64,000 nt of DNA, taken from contig NZ_JAGQCE010000015.1 of the NCBI RefSeq assembly GCF_024345995.1, forward strand, positions 1-64,000. The letters are read 5' to 3'. The notes beneath the pieces were generated by a model. That model had not been told where the DNA came from, searched no databases, and worked only from the letters and a program-made list of their open reading frames with translations. Source of the stretch: Synechococcus sp. Cruz-7E5 (GTDB taxonomy: Bacteria; Cyanobacteriota; Cyanobacteriia; PCC-6307; Cyanobiaceae). The position numbers and the translations under genes were made by a program. This document shows positions 53,578-63,105 of the stretch, one piece after another. Position 1 is the first letter of the stretch; every line of letters starts with the position of its first letter.

Positions 53578-54014
53578 ATGACGGAAATCAAGTCGATCAT
53601 GAAGAAGATCACTCCTGAGGAATACCACCTGCTCCAGCGACTGCGGCGCAGAAAGCCTGGTCTCAATCCTCCCACCGATAAGCCGACCTGGGGTCAATAC
53701 CTTGCCGATCGCGTCGCAGCTGTGGTTGGTTCCGGGAGCTTCACTCTCATTCAGAGTGCCATTCTGATTCTCTGGATACTTGTCGATGTCAGTATCAAGA
53801 GCGAGCGCTGGGATCCCTACCCATTCATTCTGCTCAATCTGATGCTTTCATTCCAGGCGGCCTACGCAGCGCCGATAATCATGATGAGTCAGAACCGTCA
53901 GGCCTCCGTATCTTGCGGGGGGTTGAGATAATGGAGCTGAACGTGTTGCTAGATGAGCAACGGCGGCAGTTGCTGCACATGGGCGAACTGCTGCAGGATC
54001 TTCAGGCACCTTGA
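53578..54014 (+). pseudogene. DUF1003 membrane protein with frameshifted C-terminus
   Basis: The first frame (53578-53931) gives LADRVAAVVGSGSFTLIQ, a membrane helix, DPYPFILLNLMLSFQAAYAAPIIMMSQNRQ, which is the DUF1003 core. It then ends abruptly after SVSCGGLR. A different frame continues with RGVEIMELNVLLDEQRRQLL up to a TGA at 54014, like the normal DUF1003 tail. About 15-20 residues between the two parts are also missing. Hence a deletion with frameshift near 53905-53925; the shortened membrane protein of 117 residues might still be made. Confidence 0.65.
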
Positions 54015-54068
54015 AATTGCATCCCCGCCTCCCCTGGCCTCCGCCCTGACCTTTGCCTCACCTACGCG

Positions 54069-54767
54069 ATGAAGATTGATCCCGAGCTGCGTCGCCGGAC
54101 CCTGCGGGCGGCCGTGGCCCTGCTGGAAACGGCCCACGATCCGGAGCACGTTTTCCCCCATGCGGTGCCGCTTCTTGATGCCCTCGCCAGCTCCCCGATG
54201 GGGGATCTGGGCCGGGCGGAGCTGCTGCAGAATCCCGCTCTCAGCGCAATTGCCTCCGAGCGCTACTGGGGCCCGTGGCCCTCTGCCGAGGAGCTGCGGG
54301 CCCTGCCCAGCGGGAGCCTTGGCCAGCTCTACCAGGCTCGTTTTGACCGGCTCGGGCTACACGCGCCGCCGCCGCCTGCCACCACTGGTATGGATGGCCA
54401 GGGCGCTTACCTGCAACAGCGCTTGCGCTCTACCCACGACATTCACCACACCGTGCTCGCGATTCCGGTGGATGTGCCGGGCGAAGCGGCGGGTTCGGCG
54501 TATTACGCCTCGGCCCTGCGCCAGCCGGGCGCTGCCGCCGTGTTGACGGCCTGGATCTTTCACGGCTTCGAAGTCCCCACGGTGAACGAGCGCCTATGGG
54601 ATGGCATCCGCTTCGGCCTCGAGGTTGCCCGCCTCGGCCCCAGTCTGCTGGCGATGCGCTGGGAGGAAGGCTGGGAGCGGCCGATCGCCGACTGGCGTCA
54701 GCGGCTGGGTCTCACCGATCTTCTTGCGGCGACCCCATTCGCGGAGGAACTGGCCCTGTTGAGCTGA
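54069..54767 (+). CDS. Coq4-family protein
   Basis: 232 residues. The zinc motif HDxxHx11E is present: His123-Asp124, His127 and Glu139 in STHDIHHTVLAIPVDVPGE. Other Coq4-like features are GSLGQLYQ and a C-terminal GLEVARLGPSLLAMRWEEGW. In ubiquinone-making organisms Coq4 takes part in ring modification; cyanobacteria make plastoquinone, so the role here is open. The valS start lies 45 bp downstream. Confidence 0.85.
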   Translation: MKIDPELRRRTLRAAVALLETAHDPEHVFPHAVPLLDALASSPMGDLGRAELLQNPALSAIASERYWGPWPSAEELRALPSGSLGQLYQARFDRLGLHAPPPPATTGMDGQGAYLQQRLRSTHDIHHTVLAIPVDVPGEAAGSAYYASALRQPGAAAVLTAWIFHGFEVPTVNERLWDGIRFGLEVARLGPSLLAMRWEEGWERPIADWRQRLGLTDLLAATPFAEELALLS

Positions 54768-54812
54768 GCCCCTTTGAGACGATGGGTCGATCGCTCTGAC
54801 CGCTCCCCTGCC

Positions 54813-57692
54813 GTGACCGAGGCCTCCGCCGCCCAGACCCCTGACGGCGCCTTGCCCAAGACTTACGACCCGGCCGGCACTGAAGCGCGCTGGCAGGCGG
54901 CCTGGGAGGAGGCCGGCGCCTTCCACCCCGATCCGAACGCCCCGGGGGAGCCTTTCAGCGTGGTGATCCCGCCGCCGAACGTGACCGGCAGCCTGCACAT
55001 GGGCCACGGCTTCGAGACGGCCCTGATCGACACGATCGTGCGCTTTCAGCGGCTGCGCGGCCGCAACGTGCTCTGCCTGCCCGGCACCGACCACGCCTCG
55101 ATCGCGGTGCAATCGATCCTGGAGAAACAGATCAAGGCCGAAGGCGGCAGCAAGGACGATCTCGGCCGCGACGCCTTCCTGGAGCGTGCCTGGGCCTGGA
55201 AGGAAGGCAGCGGCGGCACGATCGTGGGCCAGCTGCGGCGCCTGGGCTACTCGGTGGACTGGAGCCGTGAGCGCTTCACCCTCGATCCCGGCCTCAACAG
55301 AGCCGTGGTGGAGGCCTTCGTGCGGCTGCACGAGCAGGGGCTGATCTACCGGGGCGAATACCTGGTGAACTGGTGCCCGGCCTCGGGATCGGCGGTGAGC
55401 GATCTGGAGGTGGAGATGAAGGAGCTCGACGGGCACCTCTGGCACTTCCGCTATCCCCTCAGCGGCGGGGCCACATCCGATGGCACCGACCACCTGGTGG
55501 TGGCCACCACCCGACCGGAAACGATGCTGGGCGACACCGGCGTGGCCGTGCACCCAGGCGACCCCCGCTATTCCGCTCTTGTGGGCCGCACGCTCACCCT
55601 GCCCCTGGTGGGCCGCCAGATCCCGATCGTGGCCGACGAGCACGTCGATCCGGACTTCGGCACCGGCTGCGTGAAGGTCACCCCCGCCCACGACCCCAAT
55701 GATTTCGCGATCGGTGCCCGCCACGGTCTGCCGCTGATCACGGTGATGGCCAAGGACGGCACGATGAACGCCGCCAGCGGTCGCTTTGCCGGGCTGGATC
55801 GCTTCGAGGCGCGCGCGGCGGTGGTGGCGGCGATGGAGGCCGAGGGTTGTCTGGTGAAGGTGGAGCCCCACCGCCACAGCGTGCCCTTCTCGGATCGCGG
55901 CAAGGTGCCGGTGGAGCCGCTGCTCTCCACCCAATGGTTCGTGACGGCGGAGCCGCTGGCCGCCCGCTGCCGTGAGGCGCTCGATCGAGGTGAACCCCGC
56001 TTCGTGCCGCAGCGCTGGGAGAAGGTGTACCGCGACTGGCTCACCGACATCCGCGACTGGTGCATCAGCCGCCAGCTCTGGTGGGGGCACCGCATCCCCG
56101 CCTGGTTCGTGGTGAGTGAAACGGGTGGCGTGATCAGCGAGGCCACCCCCTATGTGGTGGCCCGCGATGCCGAGGAGGCCCGCGCCAAGGCGGAGGCGCA
56201 GTTCGGTGACACCAGCCGGGCTGCGGGCCGCCAGCTGCAGCTGGAGCAGGACCCCGACGTGCTCGACACCTGGTTCTCCAGCGGCCTCTGGCCCTTCTCC
56301 ACCCTGGGCTGGCCGGATGAAACCAGCGCCGATCTGGCGGCCTGGTATCCCACCAGCGTGCTGGTGACTGGCTTTGACATCATCTTCTTCTGGGTGGCGC
56401 GGATGACGATGCTCGCCGGCGCCTTTCTGCAGGAGGACGGCGTGCCGGTGGGCGGTCGCAGCAGCTGGATGCCCTTCGCTGACGTGATGATCCACGGCCT
56501 GGTGCGGGATGAGAACAACCGCAAGATGAGCAAGAGCGCCGGCAACGGCATCGATCCGCTGCCGTTGATCGAGCGCTACGGCGCCGACGCCCTGCGCTTC
56601 GCCCTTGTGCGCGAGGTGGCCGGCGCCGGCCAGGACATCCGCCTTGACTACGACCGCGCCAGCGGCAGCTCGGCCACGGTGGAGGCAGCACGCAACTTCG
56701 CCAACAAGCTCTGGAACGCCAGCCGCTTCGCGCTGATGAACCTGGATGGTGAAACCCCCGCCAGCCTGGGGGAACCCGATCCGGCGTCCCTCACCCTGGC
56801 CGACCGCTGGATCCTGTCGCGCCTGGCAAGGGTGAACGGCGAAACGGCCCAGCGCTACGGCAGCTATGCCCTCGGCGAAGCGGCCAAGGGGCTCTACGAG
56901 TTCGCCTGGAACGAGGTGTGCGACTGGACGATCGAACTGCTCAAGCGGCGGCTCAATCCCCGTCCCGCCGCTGAGGGGCATCCCATCAGCCCTGAGTCTC
57001 TGGCCGATCAGCGCGTGGCCCGCCAGGTGCTGGCCAAGGTGCTGGATGAGCTACTGGTGCTGCTGCATCCGCTCATGCCCCACCTGAGCGAGGAGCTCTG
57101 GCACGGTCTCACCGGCGCGCCCGAAGCCACCTTCCTGGCCCTGCAGCTTTGGCCGGCAGTGGAAGAGGCCGCCCTCGACGCCCCCCTGGAAGCACAGTTC
57201 GCTGAGCTGATCGAGGCGATTCGGGTGGTGCGCAACCTGCGGGCCGTGGCAGGCCTCAAGCCGTCACAGGCGGCGCCAGTGGTGTTCGTCACCGGCCGGC
57301 CGGAGCTCGCAAACGTGTTGCGGCAGGCAAGCGGAGACATCACCGCTCTCACCCGTGCCGCCTCCGTGGAGGTGCGCGAGAACAAAGCCAGCAGCGCCGC
57401 CGATGCGGGCTGCAGCGCGCCGCTGAGCTCCCGTTGCCTGGCGGCCGTGAGCGGCGAACTGCAGGTGCTGCTGCCGATCGAGGGCCTGGTCGACCTCGAC
57501 GCCCTGCGAGGGCGCCTCGAGAAAGACATTGCCAAGGCCGAGAAGGAGATCAAGGGCCTGAGCGGCCGCCTGGCCAACCCCAACTTCGCGGGCAAGGCCC
57601 CACCGGAGGTGGTGGCCGAATGCCAGGCCAACCTGGCCGAAGCCGAAGCCCAGGCGGCGCTGGCGCGGGCGCGGCTGGAGGGGCTTGGCTGA
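54813..57692 (+). CDS. valS: Valyl-tRNA synthetase
   Basis: 959 residues from a GTG at 54813. Class I synthetase: HMGH at 62-65 within [19 protein letters not shown] at 571-575, and the editing domain with [15 protein letters not shown] and DPNDF. The anticodon-binding domain and a C-terminal coiled coil ([20 protein letters not shown]) complete the usual ValRS layout. The frame is open to 54774, but the 13 extra codons lie between the genes and contain no conserved residues. Charges tRNA-Val with proofreading of threonine. Confidence 0.96.
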   Translation: MTEASAAQTPDGALPKTYDPAGTEARWQAAWEEAGAFHPDPNAPGEPFSVVIPPPNVTGSLHMGHGFETALIDTIVRFQRLRGRNVLCLPGTDHASIAVQSILEKQIKAEGGSKDDLGRDAFLERAWAWKEGSGGTIVGQLRRLGYSVDWSRERFTLDPGLNRAVVEAFVRLHEQGLIYRGEYLVNWCPASGSAVSDLEVEMKELDGHLWHFRYPLSGGATSDGTDHLVVATTRPETMLGDTGVAVHPGDPRYSALVGRTLTLPLVGRQIPIVADEHVDPDFGTGCVKVTPAHDPNDFAIGARHGLPLITVMAKDGTMNAASGRFAGLDRFEARAAVVAAMEAEGCLVKVEPHRHSVPFSDRGKVPVEPLLSTQWFVTAEPLAARCREALDRGEPRFVPQRWEKVYRDWLTDIRDWCISRQLWWGHRIPAWFVVSETGGVISEATPYVVARDAEEARAKAEAQFGDTSRAAGRQLQLEQDPDVLDTWFSSGLWPFSTLGWPDETSADLAAWYPTSVLVTGFDIIFFWVARMTMLAGAFLQEDGVPVGGRSSWMPFADVMIHGLVRDENNRKMSKSAGNGIDPLPLIERYGADALRFALVREVAGAGQDIRLDYDRASGSSATVEAARNFANKLWNASRFALMNLDGETPASLGEPDPASLTLADRWILSRLARVNGETAQRYGSYALGEAAKGLYEFAWNEVCDWTIELLKRRLNPRPAAEGHPISPESLADQRVARQVLAKVLDELLVLLHPLMPHLSEELWHGLTGAPEATFLALQLWPAVEEAALDAPLEAQFAELIEAIRVVRNLRAVAGLKPSQAAPVVFVTGRPELANVLRQASGDITALTRAASVEVRENKASSAADAGCSAPLSSRCLAAVSGELQVLLPIEGLVDLDALRGRLEKDIAKAEKEIKGLSGRLANPNFAGKAPPEVVAECQANLAEAEAQAALARARLEGLG

Positions 57693-57725
57693 GCGGTTGT
57701 CGCCGATCAGCTCCGCTCTCTGCGC

Positions 57726-58103
57726 CTACAGCCCCTTGCGGTCCAAGGCGTCCGCCAGGCGAGTCACCGCCGAGGCCAGCTGGGCCTGGGTGTCGGGGGG
57801 AGCCACCGCTTCTTCCTTGCTCTTGGTGGCCTCAATCGCCCGCACGATCAGGAACACCACGAAGGCGATCAACAGGAAATTGATCAGCGCCACGATCACG
57901 GCTCCTGCCGGCCAGGCATTGATCGAATCGACGTTGGCCGCCTTGAGCGCGGGGGTGAGCAGACTGCCCATCACCAGGCTCACCACCGCGTCCACCACCT
58001 TGCCGAAGGCGCCGCCGATCACCACCGCCACCGTGAGGTCGACCACATTGCCCTTGTTGATGAAGGCCTGGAAATCGGTGAGGAAACTGGATCGGCGGGC
58101 CAC
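57726..58103 (-). CDS. mscL: Large-conductance mechanosensitive channel
   Basis: 125 residues from a GTG at 58103; the frame runs to 58199, but the longer N-terminus is unlike MscL. The N-terminal helix and TM1 are FLTDFQAFINKGNVVDLTVA and VVIGGAFGKVVDAVVSLVMG, the second helix is AVIVALINFLLIAFVVFLIV, and a charged tail follows. It forms the pentameric safety valve opened by strong membrane tension. It converges on valS with 33 bp between. With the mscS-like gene at 44410 the window has both main channel types. Confidence 0.93.
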   Translation of the reverse strand: MARRSSFLTDFQAFINKGNVVDLTVAVVIGGAFGKVVDAVVSLVMGSLLTPALKAANVDSINAWPAGAVIVALINFLLIAFVVFLIVRAIEATKSKEEAVAPPDTQAQLASAVTRLADALDRKGL

Positions 58104-58313
58104 GGTCTGATGAACAGATAATCCGTTCAGCCTACGTTTGTGTAGTCGGGGCACCCAGTTCCATCGAAGCTGGAAGGCCAGGGCCATTGCGATTCGCATG
58201 GATTCCGCTCTGTTTCTGCTTAATCCACGCCTGGCCTGAGTGAGGTGATGATGACCAGGGACTGGATCGTCTCCCGATCAGCTCCAAGATTTTTGCTGAG
58301 GCCTTCCCCCCTT

Positions 58314-58988
58314 ATGGATGTTCCCATTCTCTGGAATTTCGTGATCACATCCTTCGCCCTGATGAATCCGCTGGGCATGGTGCCTATTTTCCTGACTTTA
58401 ACGGCAGGTGAGCGGAAAGACGTTCAGCGGCTGGTGGCGTTGTTCGTCGCGATCACGGTGCTGGCGCTGCTGCTGGTTTTCATGTTCCTGGGAACGCCTA
58501 TTCTCAACTTCTTCGGGATCTCGCTTGATTCCTTCCGGATCGCAGGTGGGATTCTGCTGCTTGGAATCGGGATCAACATTGTCAATGGCGTGGAAGTGAA
58601 TCCATCGCGGACATTGATCAACAAAGGGTCTGAAGCCGGAAGCTGGGCCGAGGCCAGATCTGTCTACCAACAGATTGTGATCCCGATGGCGATGCCGCTG
58701 CTGGTAGGGCCTGGAGTGATTGCCAATGTCATCCTCTATGCCAATGAGATCGAATCCATGAAGCAAGACCTGCTCAACTTCGAACTGGTGGGCGGAACGC
58801 TTTTGCTGAGCCTGGCCGTCCTGTTGATCTTCTGTTCTGGGAAATGGCTGCAGTCGGTGTTAGGCGACGTTGGGATGAGCATTCTGCAGCGGGTGATGGG
58901 CCTGTTCGTTGCGGCGATGGGGGTTCAGTTCATTGCTACTGGTTCTGTCAACACCATTCTCAAGCAGCTGGTTCCGGCGTTCCGTTAG
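58314..58988 (+). CDS. MarC-family integral membrane protein
   Basis: 224 residues from the ATG at 58314. Six hydrophobic helices, with NPLGMVPIFLTLT near the start, FRIAGGILLLGIGI, and the second conserved PMAMPLLVGPGVIANVI, which are the MarC/NAAT hallmarks. The physiological substrate is unsettled in the family. The frame extends to 58245 but without conservation. It is divergent from mscL, sharing about 210 bp of upstream sequence. Confidence 0.9.
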   Translation: MDVPILWNFVITSFALMNPLGMVPIFLTLTAGERKDVQRLVALFVAITVLALLLVFMFLGTPILNFFGISLDSFRIAGGILLLGIGINIVNGVEVNPSRTLINKGSEAGSWAEARSVYQQIVIPMAMPLLVGPGVIANVILYANEIESMKQDLLNFELVGGTLLLSLAVLLIFCSGKWLQSVLGDVGMSILQRVMGLFVAAMGVQFIATGSVNTILKQLVPAFR

Positions 58989-59038
58989 GCCACCAATGCT
59001 GATTGGTACGAAAGCACCCGGATGCAGGCCGTGCTAAC

Positions 59039-59503
59039 TCAGCCGAATTCGCCTCCCGGCGCAGCGATCTCGAGTTGGTGATCCACCGGCTCCAGCTGGG
59101 GTGCTGGTGGCCGCTCCTCGGCTTCACCGGCTTTCACCTCCAGGGCCTGCTCGATCACCCGATCGGTGAGGGCGTCGAAGTAGGCGGTCAGGGTCTGCTG
59201 CAGTTCCAGGAATTCCGGCCAGAGGGTTTCATTCACGAAGCTGCGGCTCAGGCGCGCCATCACGGTGGTGCGTCGCTGGCCGCGATAGCGGTAAGGGGTG
59301 ATGCCGTAGCGCCGCATCAGTGCCACGAACAGATGGCGCGACCACTGATCCGAGAGGGAGAAGCGGAACTCCACCGGCGGCTCCTCGGATGCCAGCTGGG
59401 CGAGACGGGCCTGGATCCGCTCACGGGCCCGCTCGGCCGCCACCCGTTCACCCTCGCTGCCTGCTCGGGCGAATAGCGCCTCAATGCGGCGCAGCTTGTC
59501 CAC
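59039..59503 (-). CDS. Conserved protein of unknown function
   Basis: 154 residues from the GTG at 59503. Helical N-terminus KLRRIEALFARAGSEGERVAAERARERI, then VEFRFSLSDQWSRHLFVALMRRYGI and YRGQRRTTVMARLSRSFVN. The first part recalls DUF2786-type helices. The frame is open further upstream with plausible residues (QARAPERSPIARRVR) but without an ATG, so the true start could be earlier, inside or before the end of the DUF1643 gene. Function unknown. Confidence 0.6.
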   Translation of the reverse strand: MDKLRRIEALFARAGSEGERVAAERARERIQARLAQLASEEPPVEFRFSLSDQWSRHLFVALMRRYGITPYRYRGQRRTTVMARLSRSFVNETLWPEFLELQQTLTAYFDALTDRVIEQALEVKAGEAEERPPAPQLEPVDHQLEIAAPGGEFG

Positions 59504-59610
59504 AAGCTGCTCTTCCGGGCTGCCCGGAGGGGCGCTGACGGTTCGGACGCGGCGGGCGATGGGGCTTCTCTCCGGGGCTCTGGCCTGCCAACGTAGGGCT
59601 GTCTGCTGGG

Positions 59611-60153
59611 TCAGTCGCCGTTCGTCCGAGGGACTTGACGCGGGCCAAGCGGCCCTGCCCAGGGTGTCGGCGACAACCCCCGGGGCAGGTAGAGCGGGTG
59701 CATCGGATGGCCAGCCTGGCTGAGGCGAAGACAGTGCAGGCCCGGCAGGCGCACGGCCAGCTCGGCGTCGCGGCCCAGATGGCAGCCGTGCACGCCCCAG
59801 GCGGCCAGCTTCAGTGTGGCCTGGGCGGCCATGGCCAGCAGATGGTGATCGTTCTCAGGGCCAACCGGATCCACGGCCGCTTTCATGGCTTCAGGACGCC
59901 TCGCCCGAAAGGCGAACAGGTTGGTGAGACACAACCCGCCATAGCCCCAGTCCCTGGCGTAACCGATGCAGCGCCGCACGGTTGGATCGTCGCTCAGGGC
60001 GTCGGCCGTGCTGGGGTTCAGGCCGATCACCATCACCAAAGCCCCGGCGGGCTCCCACCGCCGCCAGAGGCTGTAGCGGTAGTGGCCACATGGGCTGAAA
60101 ATGGCGCTCCTCTCCATGGGTCCATCCTCCAGCCATCCGTCCGCCACGCTCAC
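59611..60153 (-). CDS. DUF1643 protein
   Basis: 180 residues (or 168 from an internal ATG at MERSAIFSP). Family blocks: FSPCGHYRYSLWRRW, MVIGLNPSTADALSDDPTVRRC, GGLCLTNLFAFRA and AAWGVHGCHLGRDAEL. Length and motifs agree with the DUF1643 family, whose function is unknown. The downstream gene of unknown function is on the same strand. Confidence 0.9.
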   Translation of the reverse strand: MSVADGWLEDGPMERSAIFSPCGHYRYSLWRRWEPAGALVMVIGLNPSTADALSDDPTVRRCIGYARDWGYGGLCLTNLFAFRARRPEAMKAAVDPVGPENDHHLLAMAAQATLKLAAWGVHGCHLGRDAELAVRLPGLHCLRLSQAGHPMHPLYLPRGLSPTPWAGPLGPRQVPRTNGD

Positions 60154-60197
60154 CGGTACCCCTCTCAGAAATCCAACCCCCTTCCTGCCCTGAGCTG

Positions 60198-60812
60198 ATG
60201 CCTGAGCCCCCGGACCGTCCAGAGCCCATCCGGCTCGCTCCGCTCTGGACCCGGGCTTTCCATACCTTCAACTTGCTGGTACTGCTGGTGATGGCGTCCA
60301 GTGGCCTGCAGATCTACAACGCCAATCCGGTGTTCGGTGGCCGCGGCGGCGCCACCGTTCCGGAGGCCCTCACCCTGGGGGGCTGGCTTGCCGGCGGCCG
60401 CGACTGGCACTTCGGTTTCATGGGGCTCTATGCCCTCAACCTCGGTCTCTGGATCGTCCTGCTGCTGGTGCAGCGGCGCCGGCGTCTGGCCAAGGGGGGT
60501 GACCTGATCACCATCAAGGGCAGCAGCAACAGCGGCAAGCGCCGACTGGCGAGCCACCGGGTGGTGTACAGCCTGATGCTGGTCCTGCTGGCCTTCAGCC
60601 TGATCACCGGCTTGGCCATGTTCAAACCAGCGCAGTTCTGGTGGCTTTCGGGGCTGTTTGCTTTCGGTGAGGCCTTCGGTGTCAGCGCCTGGCAGACCCT
60701 GCGGGTGTGCCATTTCGCCACGATCCCTGCCATCGCTCTGCTGTTGATCGCCCACGTGCTGCTCTCATGGCGGATCGGTGGCCTGCGTCTGCTGCGCTCG
60801 ATGCTCGCTTGA
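60198..60812 (+). CDS. b-type cytochrome membrane subunit
   Basis: 204 residues with four hydrophobic segments. Histidines suitable for two b hemes lie in TRAFHTFN, DWHFGFMG, LASHRVVYS, RVCHFATI and LLIAHVLLS. It resembles cytochrome b561/thiosulfate-reductase-type 'cytochrome b/b6 domain' proteins. The Moco oxidoreductase gene starts 8 bp later, and the two probably form a quinone-linked redox pair similar in logic to MsrQ-MsrP, although MsrQ itself is a different family. Confidence 0.85.
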   Translation: MPEPPDRPEPIRLAPLWTRAFHTFNLLVLLVMASSGLQIYNANPVFGGRGGATVPEALTLGGWLAGGRDWHFGFMGLYALNLGLWIVLLLVQRRRRLAKGGDLITIKGSSNSGKRRLASHRVVYSLMLVLLAFSLITGLAMFKPAQFWWLSGLFAFGEAFGVSAWQTLRVCHFATIPAIALLLIAHVLLSWRIGGLRLLRSMLA

Positions 60813-60820
60813 GTTCTGCC

Positions 60821-61540
60821 ATGAGCCGCCACCTGGATCCCCGCCATCGGTTCAGCCGCCGCCGGCTGCTGGGCTTTGGCTTGTCGGGCGGCTCGAGCCT
60901 GCTGCTGGGGGGATGTGCCCTCAATGGCTTCAGCGAGAAAGTGGGGGAGACCAGCGAGCCCCTCAATCAGCGCCTGGAAGCCCTGCTGCAGGGCCGAGGG
61001 CCGGTGCCGGAATTCCGGCCCGATCAGGTCGATCCCGCTGCTCTGTTGGTCAACAGTTTCAACGGCATACCCCGCCTCAATCCCGCCAGCTATCGGCTCC
61101 GGGTGGAGGGTCTGGTGAGTCGGCCGCTCCAGCTCGATCTGGCGGCCCTTGCGGCCATGCCGCAGCACAGCGTGATCATGCGCCACGTCTGTGTGGAGGG
61201 CTGGGCGGCGATTGTGGCCTGGTCGGGGGTGCGACTGGCCGATGTGCTCACCCTGGCGGGGATCTCCCCCCTGGGCGGCTACGTCGAGATCGACTCGGCC
61301 GATCAGTACTTCGAGAGCTGGGACCGGGCTTCGGCTCTTCACCCACAGACCCTGCTGGCCACGGCCATGAACGGCGCGCCACTGCCCGTGACCAATGGGG
61401 CCCCCGTGCGCCTCGCCACCCCGATCAAGCTGGGCTACAAGCTCAGCAAGTGGGTCACGGGCCTGCGGGTGGTTTCAAGTCTGGGGATACGTCGTGGCAC
61501 CTGGGAAGACCAGGGCTACGAATGGTTTGCGGGTCTATGA
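60821..61540 (+). CDS. Sulfite oxidase-like molybdopterin oxidoreductase
   Basis: 239 residues from the ATG at 60821. Twin-arginine signal SRRRLLGFGLSGGSSLLLGGCA, with a possible lipobox at GGC. The molybdenum-ligating cysteine is in MRHVCVEGWAAIVAW, followed by YVEIDSADQYFESWD and TNGAPVRLATPIKLGYKLSKW, as in the sulfite oxidase/YedY catalytic domain; there is no heme or dimerisation domain. It is exported folded and likely uses the b-type cytochrome encoded just upstream. The substrate is unknown; protein methionine sulfoxide or sulfite are options from the family. Confidence 0.9.
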   Translation: MSRHLDPRHRFSRRRLLGFGLSGGSSLLLGGCALNGFSEKVGETSEPLNQRLEALLQGRGPVPEFRPDQVDPAALLVNSFNGIPRLNPASYRLRVEGLVSRPLQLDLAALAAMPQHSVIMRHVCVEGWAAIVAWSGVRLADVLTLAGISPLGGYVEIDSADQYFESWDRASALHPQTLLATAMNGAPLPVTNGAPVRLATPIKLGYKLSKWVTGLRVVSSLGIRRGTWEDQGYEWFAGL

Positions 61541-61594
61541 GCACGGCAGCCCCGCCGTCCCTGCCAGTGTTGGGCCATCTGCGCGGTCCTGCTT

Positions 61595-62209
61595 GTGGAC
61601 CTCTCCCCCTGGCTTGAGGGGCTGCTGCCAGCCCTGCGCTCCCCCGCCGGCGCCGTGGCTTTCGTGCCGCTCTATGCCCTCTGGGTGACGCTGCTGCTGC
61701 CCGGTGTGTGGGCTTCGATGCTGGCCGGTGCGCTCTACGGCGCGCTCTGGGGCAGCCTGATCGTGTTCGTGGGGGCGTCGCTGGGCGCCATTGCCGTTTT
61801 TCTGCTGGGCCGGCACTGGCTGCGCGGCTGGACCCGCCGCCGGCTGCAGGCTTTCCCGAAGCTGCTGGCGATCGAGCGGGCGGTGAGCCAGGAGGGCCTC
61901 AAGCTGGTGCTGCTCACCCGGCTTTCGCCGGCCTTTCCGTTCAGCCTGCTCAACCTGGCCTATGGCCTCAGCGAGGTGAGCCTGCGTGACTATGTGATCG
62001 GGCTGACCGCGATCCTGCCCGGCACTGTGCTGTTCTGCGCCCTGGGAGATCTGGCAGGCGATGTGGCCCGCTTCGGCGATGTGCTCCATGGCGAGGCCGA
62101 TGCCGGCACCTGGGCGCTGCGGATCCTGGGCCTGATCGCCACCGTGAGCTCGATCTGGCTGGCCGGCCGAGCAGCGCAGCGGGCGCTGGAGCGGTTGGAC
62201 CCGCGCTGA
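61595..62209 (+). CDS. TVP38/TMEM64 (DedA-like) membrane protein
   Basis: 204 residues from a GTG. Hydrophobic segments surround the family core PGVWASMLAGALYGALWGSL, the loop FLLGRHWLRGW, and the conserved VLLTRLSPAFPFSLLNLAYGL with its FPF. Relatives act in lipid scrambling or membrane homeostasis; the role here is not known. It starts 54 bp after the oxidoreductase gene on the same strand. Confidence 0.9.
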   Translation: MDLSPWLEGLLPALRSPAGAVAFVPLYALWVTLLLPGVWASMLAGALYGALWGSLIVFVGASLGAIAVFLLGRHWLRGWTRRRLQAFPKLLAIERAVSQEGLKLVLLTRLSPAFPFSLLNLAYGLSEVSLRDYVIGLTAILPGTVLFCALGDLAGDVARFGDVLHGEADAGTWALRILGLIATVSSIWLAGRAAQRALERLDPR

Positions 62210-62323
62210 ACGGATCCCCAACCCCCGGCCGTTCGTCTGGCGGATCTGCAGGCCCACAGCCTGCGTGATGGCCAGCAGCGGCAGGATAGGTGTCATCCAC
62301 TCCAGGCTTCACCGGCTGGCACC

Positions 62324-63040
62324 GTGATCCATTGTTCCCAGCTTCACGGCGCCAGGGGCGCAAGTGCCTTTGGCGCCGTGGCCACTCTGCTGCTGATCGC
62401 GCCGCCAGCCCTGGCCGGATCTCCTGCGATCGGTCCAGCCCCGGTGCTGGCCACCAGCTTCCAGGCCCTTTGCGGCGGCAGTCCATGCACGATCGTGCTT
62501 GATCAGCGTGGGATCGCCGGACCGGCGGGTTTCATCCCCGCTGCGGGGATCAGCCGCTGGGTCACCACCGGGGCGGGGGGAGATCCTCCGGGCCTGGGCG
62601 AGGTGGTGGGCGCCAGCACCCTGAACACGATGAAATCGGCGGCGGCCTTCGTGGTGCCGGTGTACATCACCGCGCCCCTGGGCTTGCTCGGAGGGCTGCT
62701 GCGCGGGGCTGGTGGCAACCGCGACGGGGAGGACGGACCGCGGCGCTTCCTGGTGGTGGGCCAGGACCGGGACGGGCGGACGATCGAGCACCAGTTCGAG
62801 TTCGTGAACCAGAAGCCGGCCCGCCAGGTGCGCATCGCCCTGGCGATGGTGAGCGGGCTGGCCATGGGTGAAACCCGCCGGCCGGTGGATGAACCGCTGC
62901 CGCAGGAGGGGACCGCGGCCTCTCCCAGCGGCAGCGCCGACTGGCCGGCCTACCTGCAGGACCGCGGACTGGTGGAGTGGGCCGCCAGCAATCCGCAACT
63001 GGCCGAGGCGTTGCGGCAACGGCTGTTCCCTGCACCTTGA
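62324..63040 (+). CDS. Secreted protein of unknown function
   Basis: 238 residues from a GTG. Signal peptide (hydrophobic about 15-30, likely cut after ALAGS), two cysteines close together (ALCGGSPC), a hydrophobic segment TMKSAAAFVVPVYITAPLGL (about 101-120) followed by GLLGGLLRGAGG, and a soluble part with HQFEFVNQKPARQVRIAL. No family recognised. Codon pattern and GC are as in the neighbours. It converges on the RTX protein gene. Confidence 0.6.
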   Translation: MIHCSQLHGARGASAFGAVATLLLIAPPALAGSPAIGPAPVLATSFQALCGGSPCTIVLDQRGIAGPAGFIPAAGISRWVTTGAGGDPPGLGEVVGASTLNTMKSAAAFVVPVYITAPLGLLGGLLRGAGGNRDGEDGPRRFLVVGQDRDGRTIEHQFEFVNQKPARQVRIALAMVSGLAMGETRRPVDEPLPQEGTAASPSGSADWPAYLQDRGLVEWAASNPQLAEALRQRLFPAP

Positions 63041-63105
63041 ATTCCGCGTCGAACTCGGCCTGGGCCTGGCTGGTCGGCGGATCATCAGCTCTGGGATCCT
63101 TCCCC

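Noticed and set aside
54594-56981. A 795-codon open frame on the minus strand
   Set aside because: It lies entirely opposite valS and the end of the Coq4-like gene; the His/Ala/Gly-rich product is the usual antisense pattern of a GC-rich gene.
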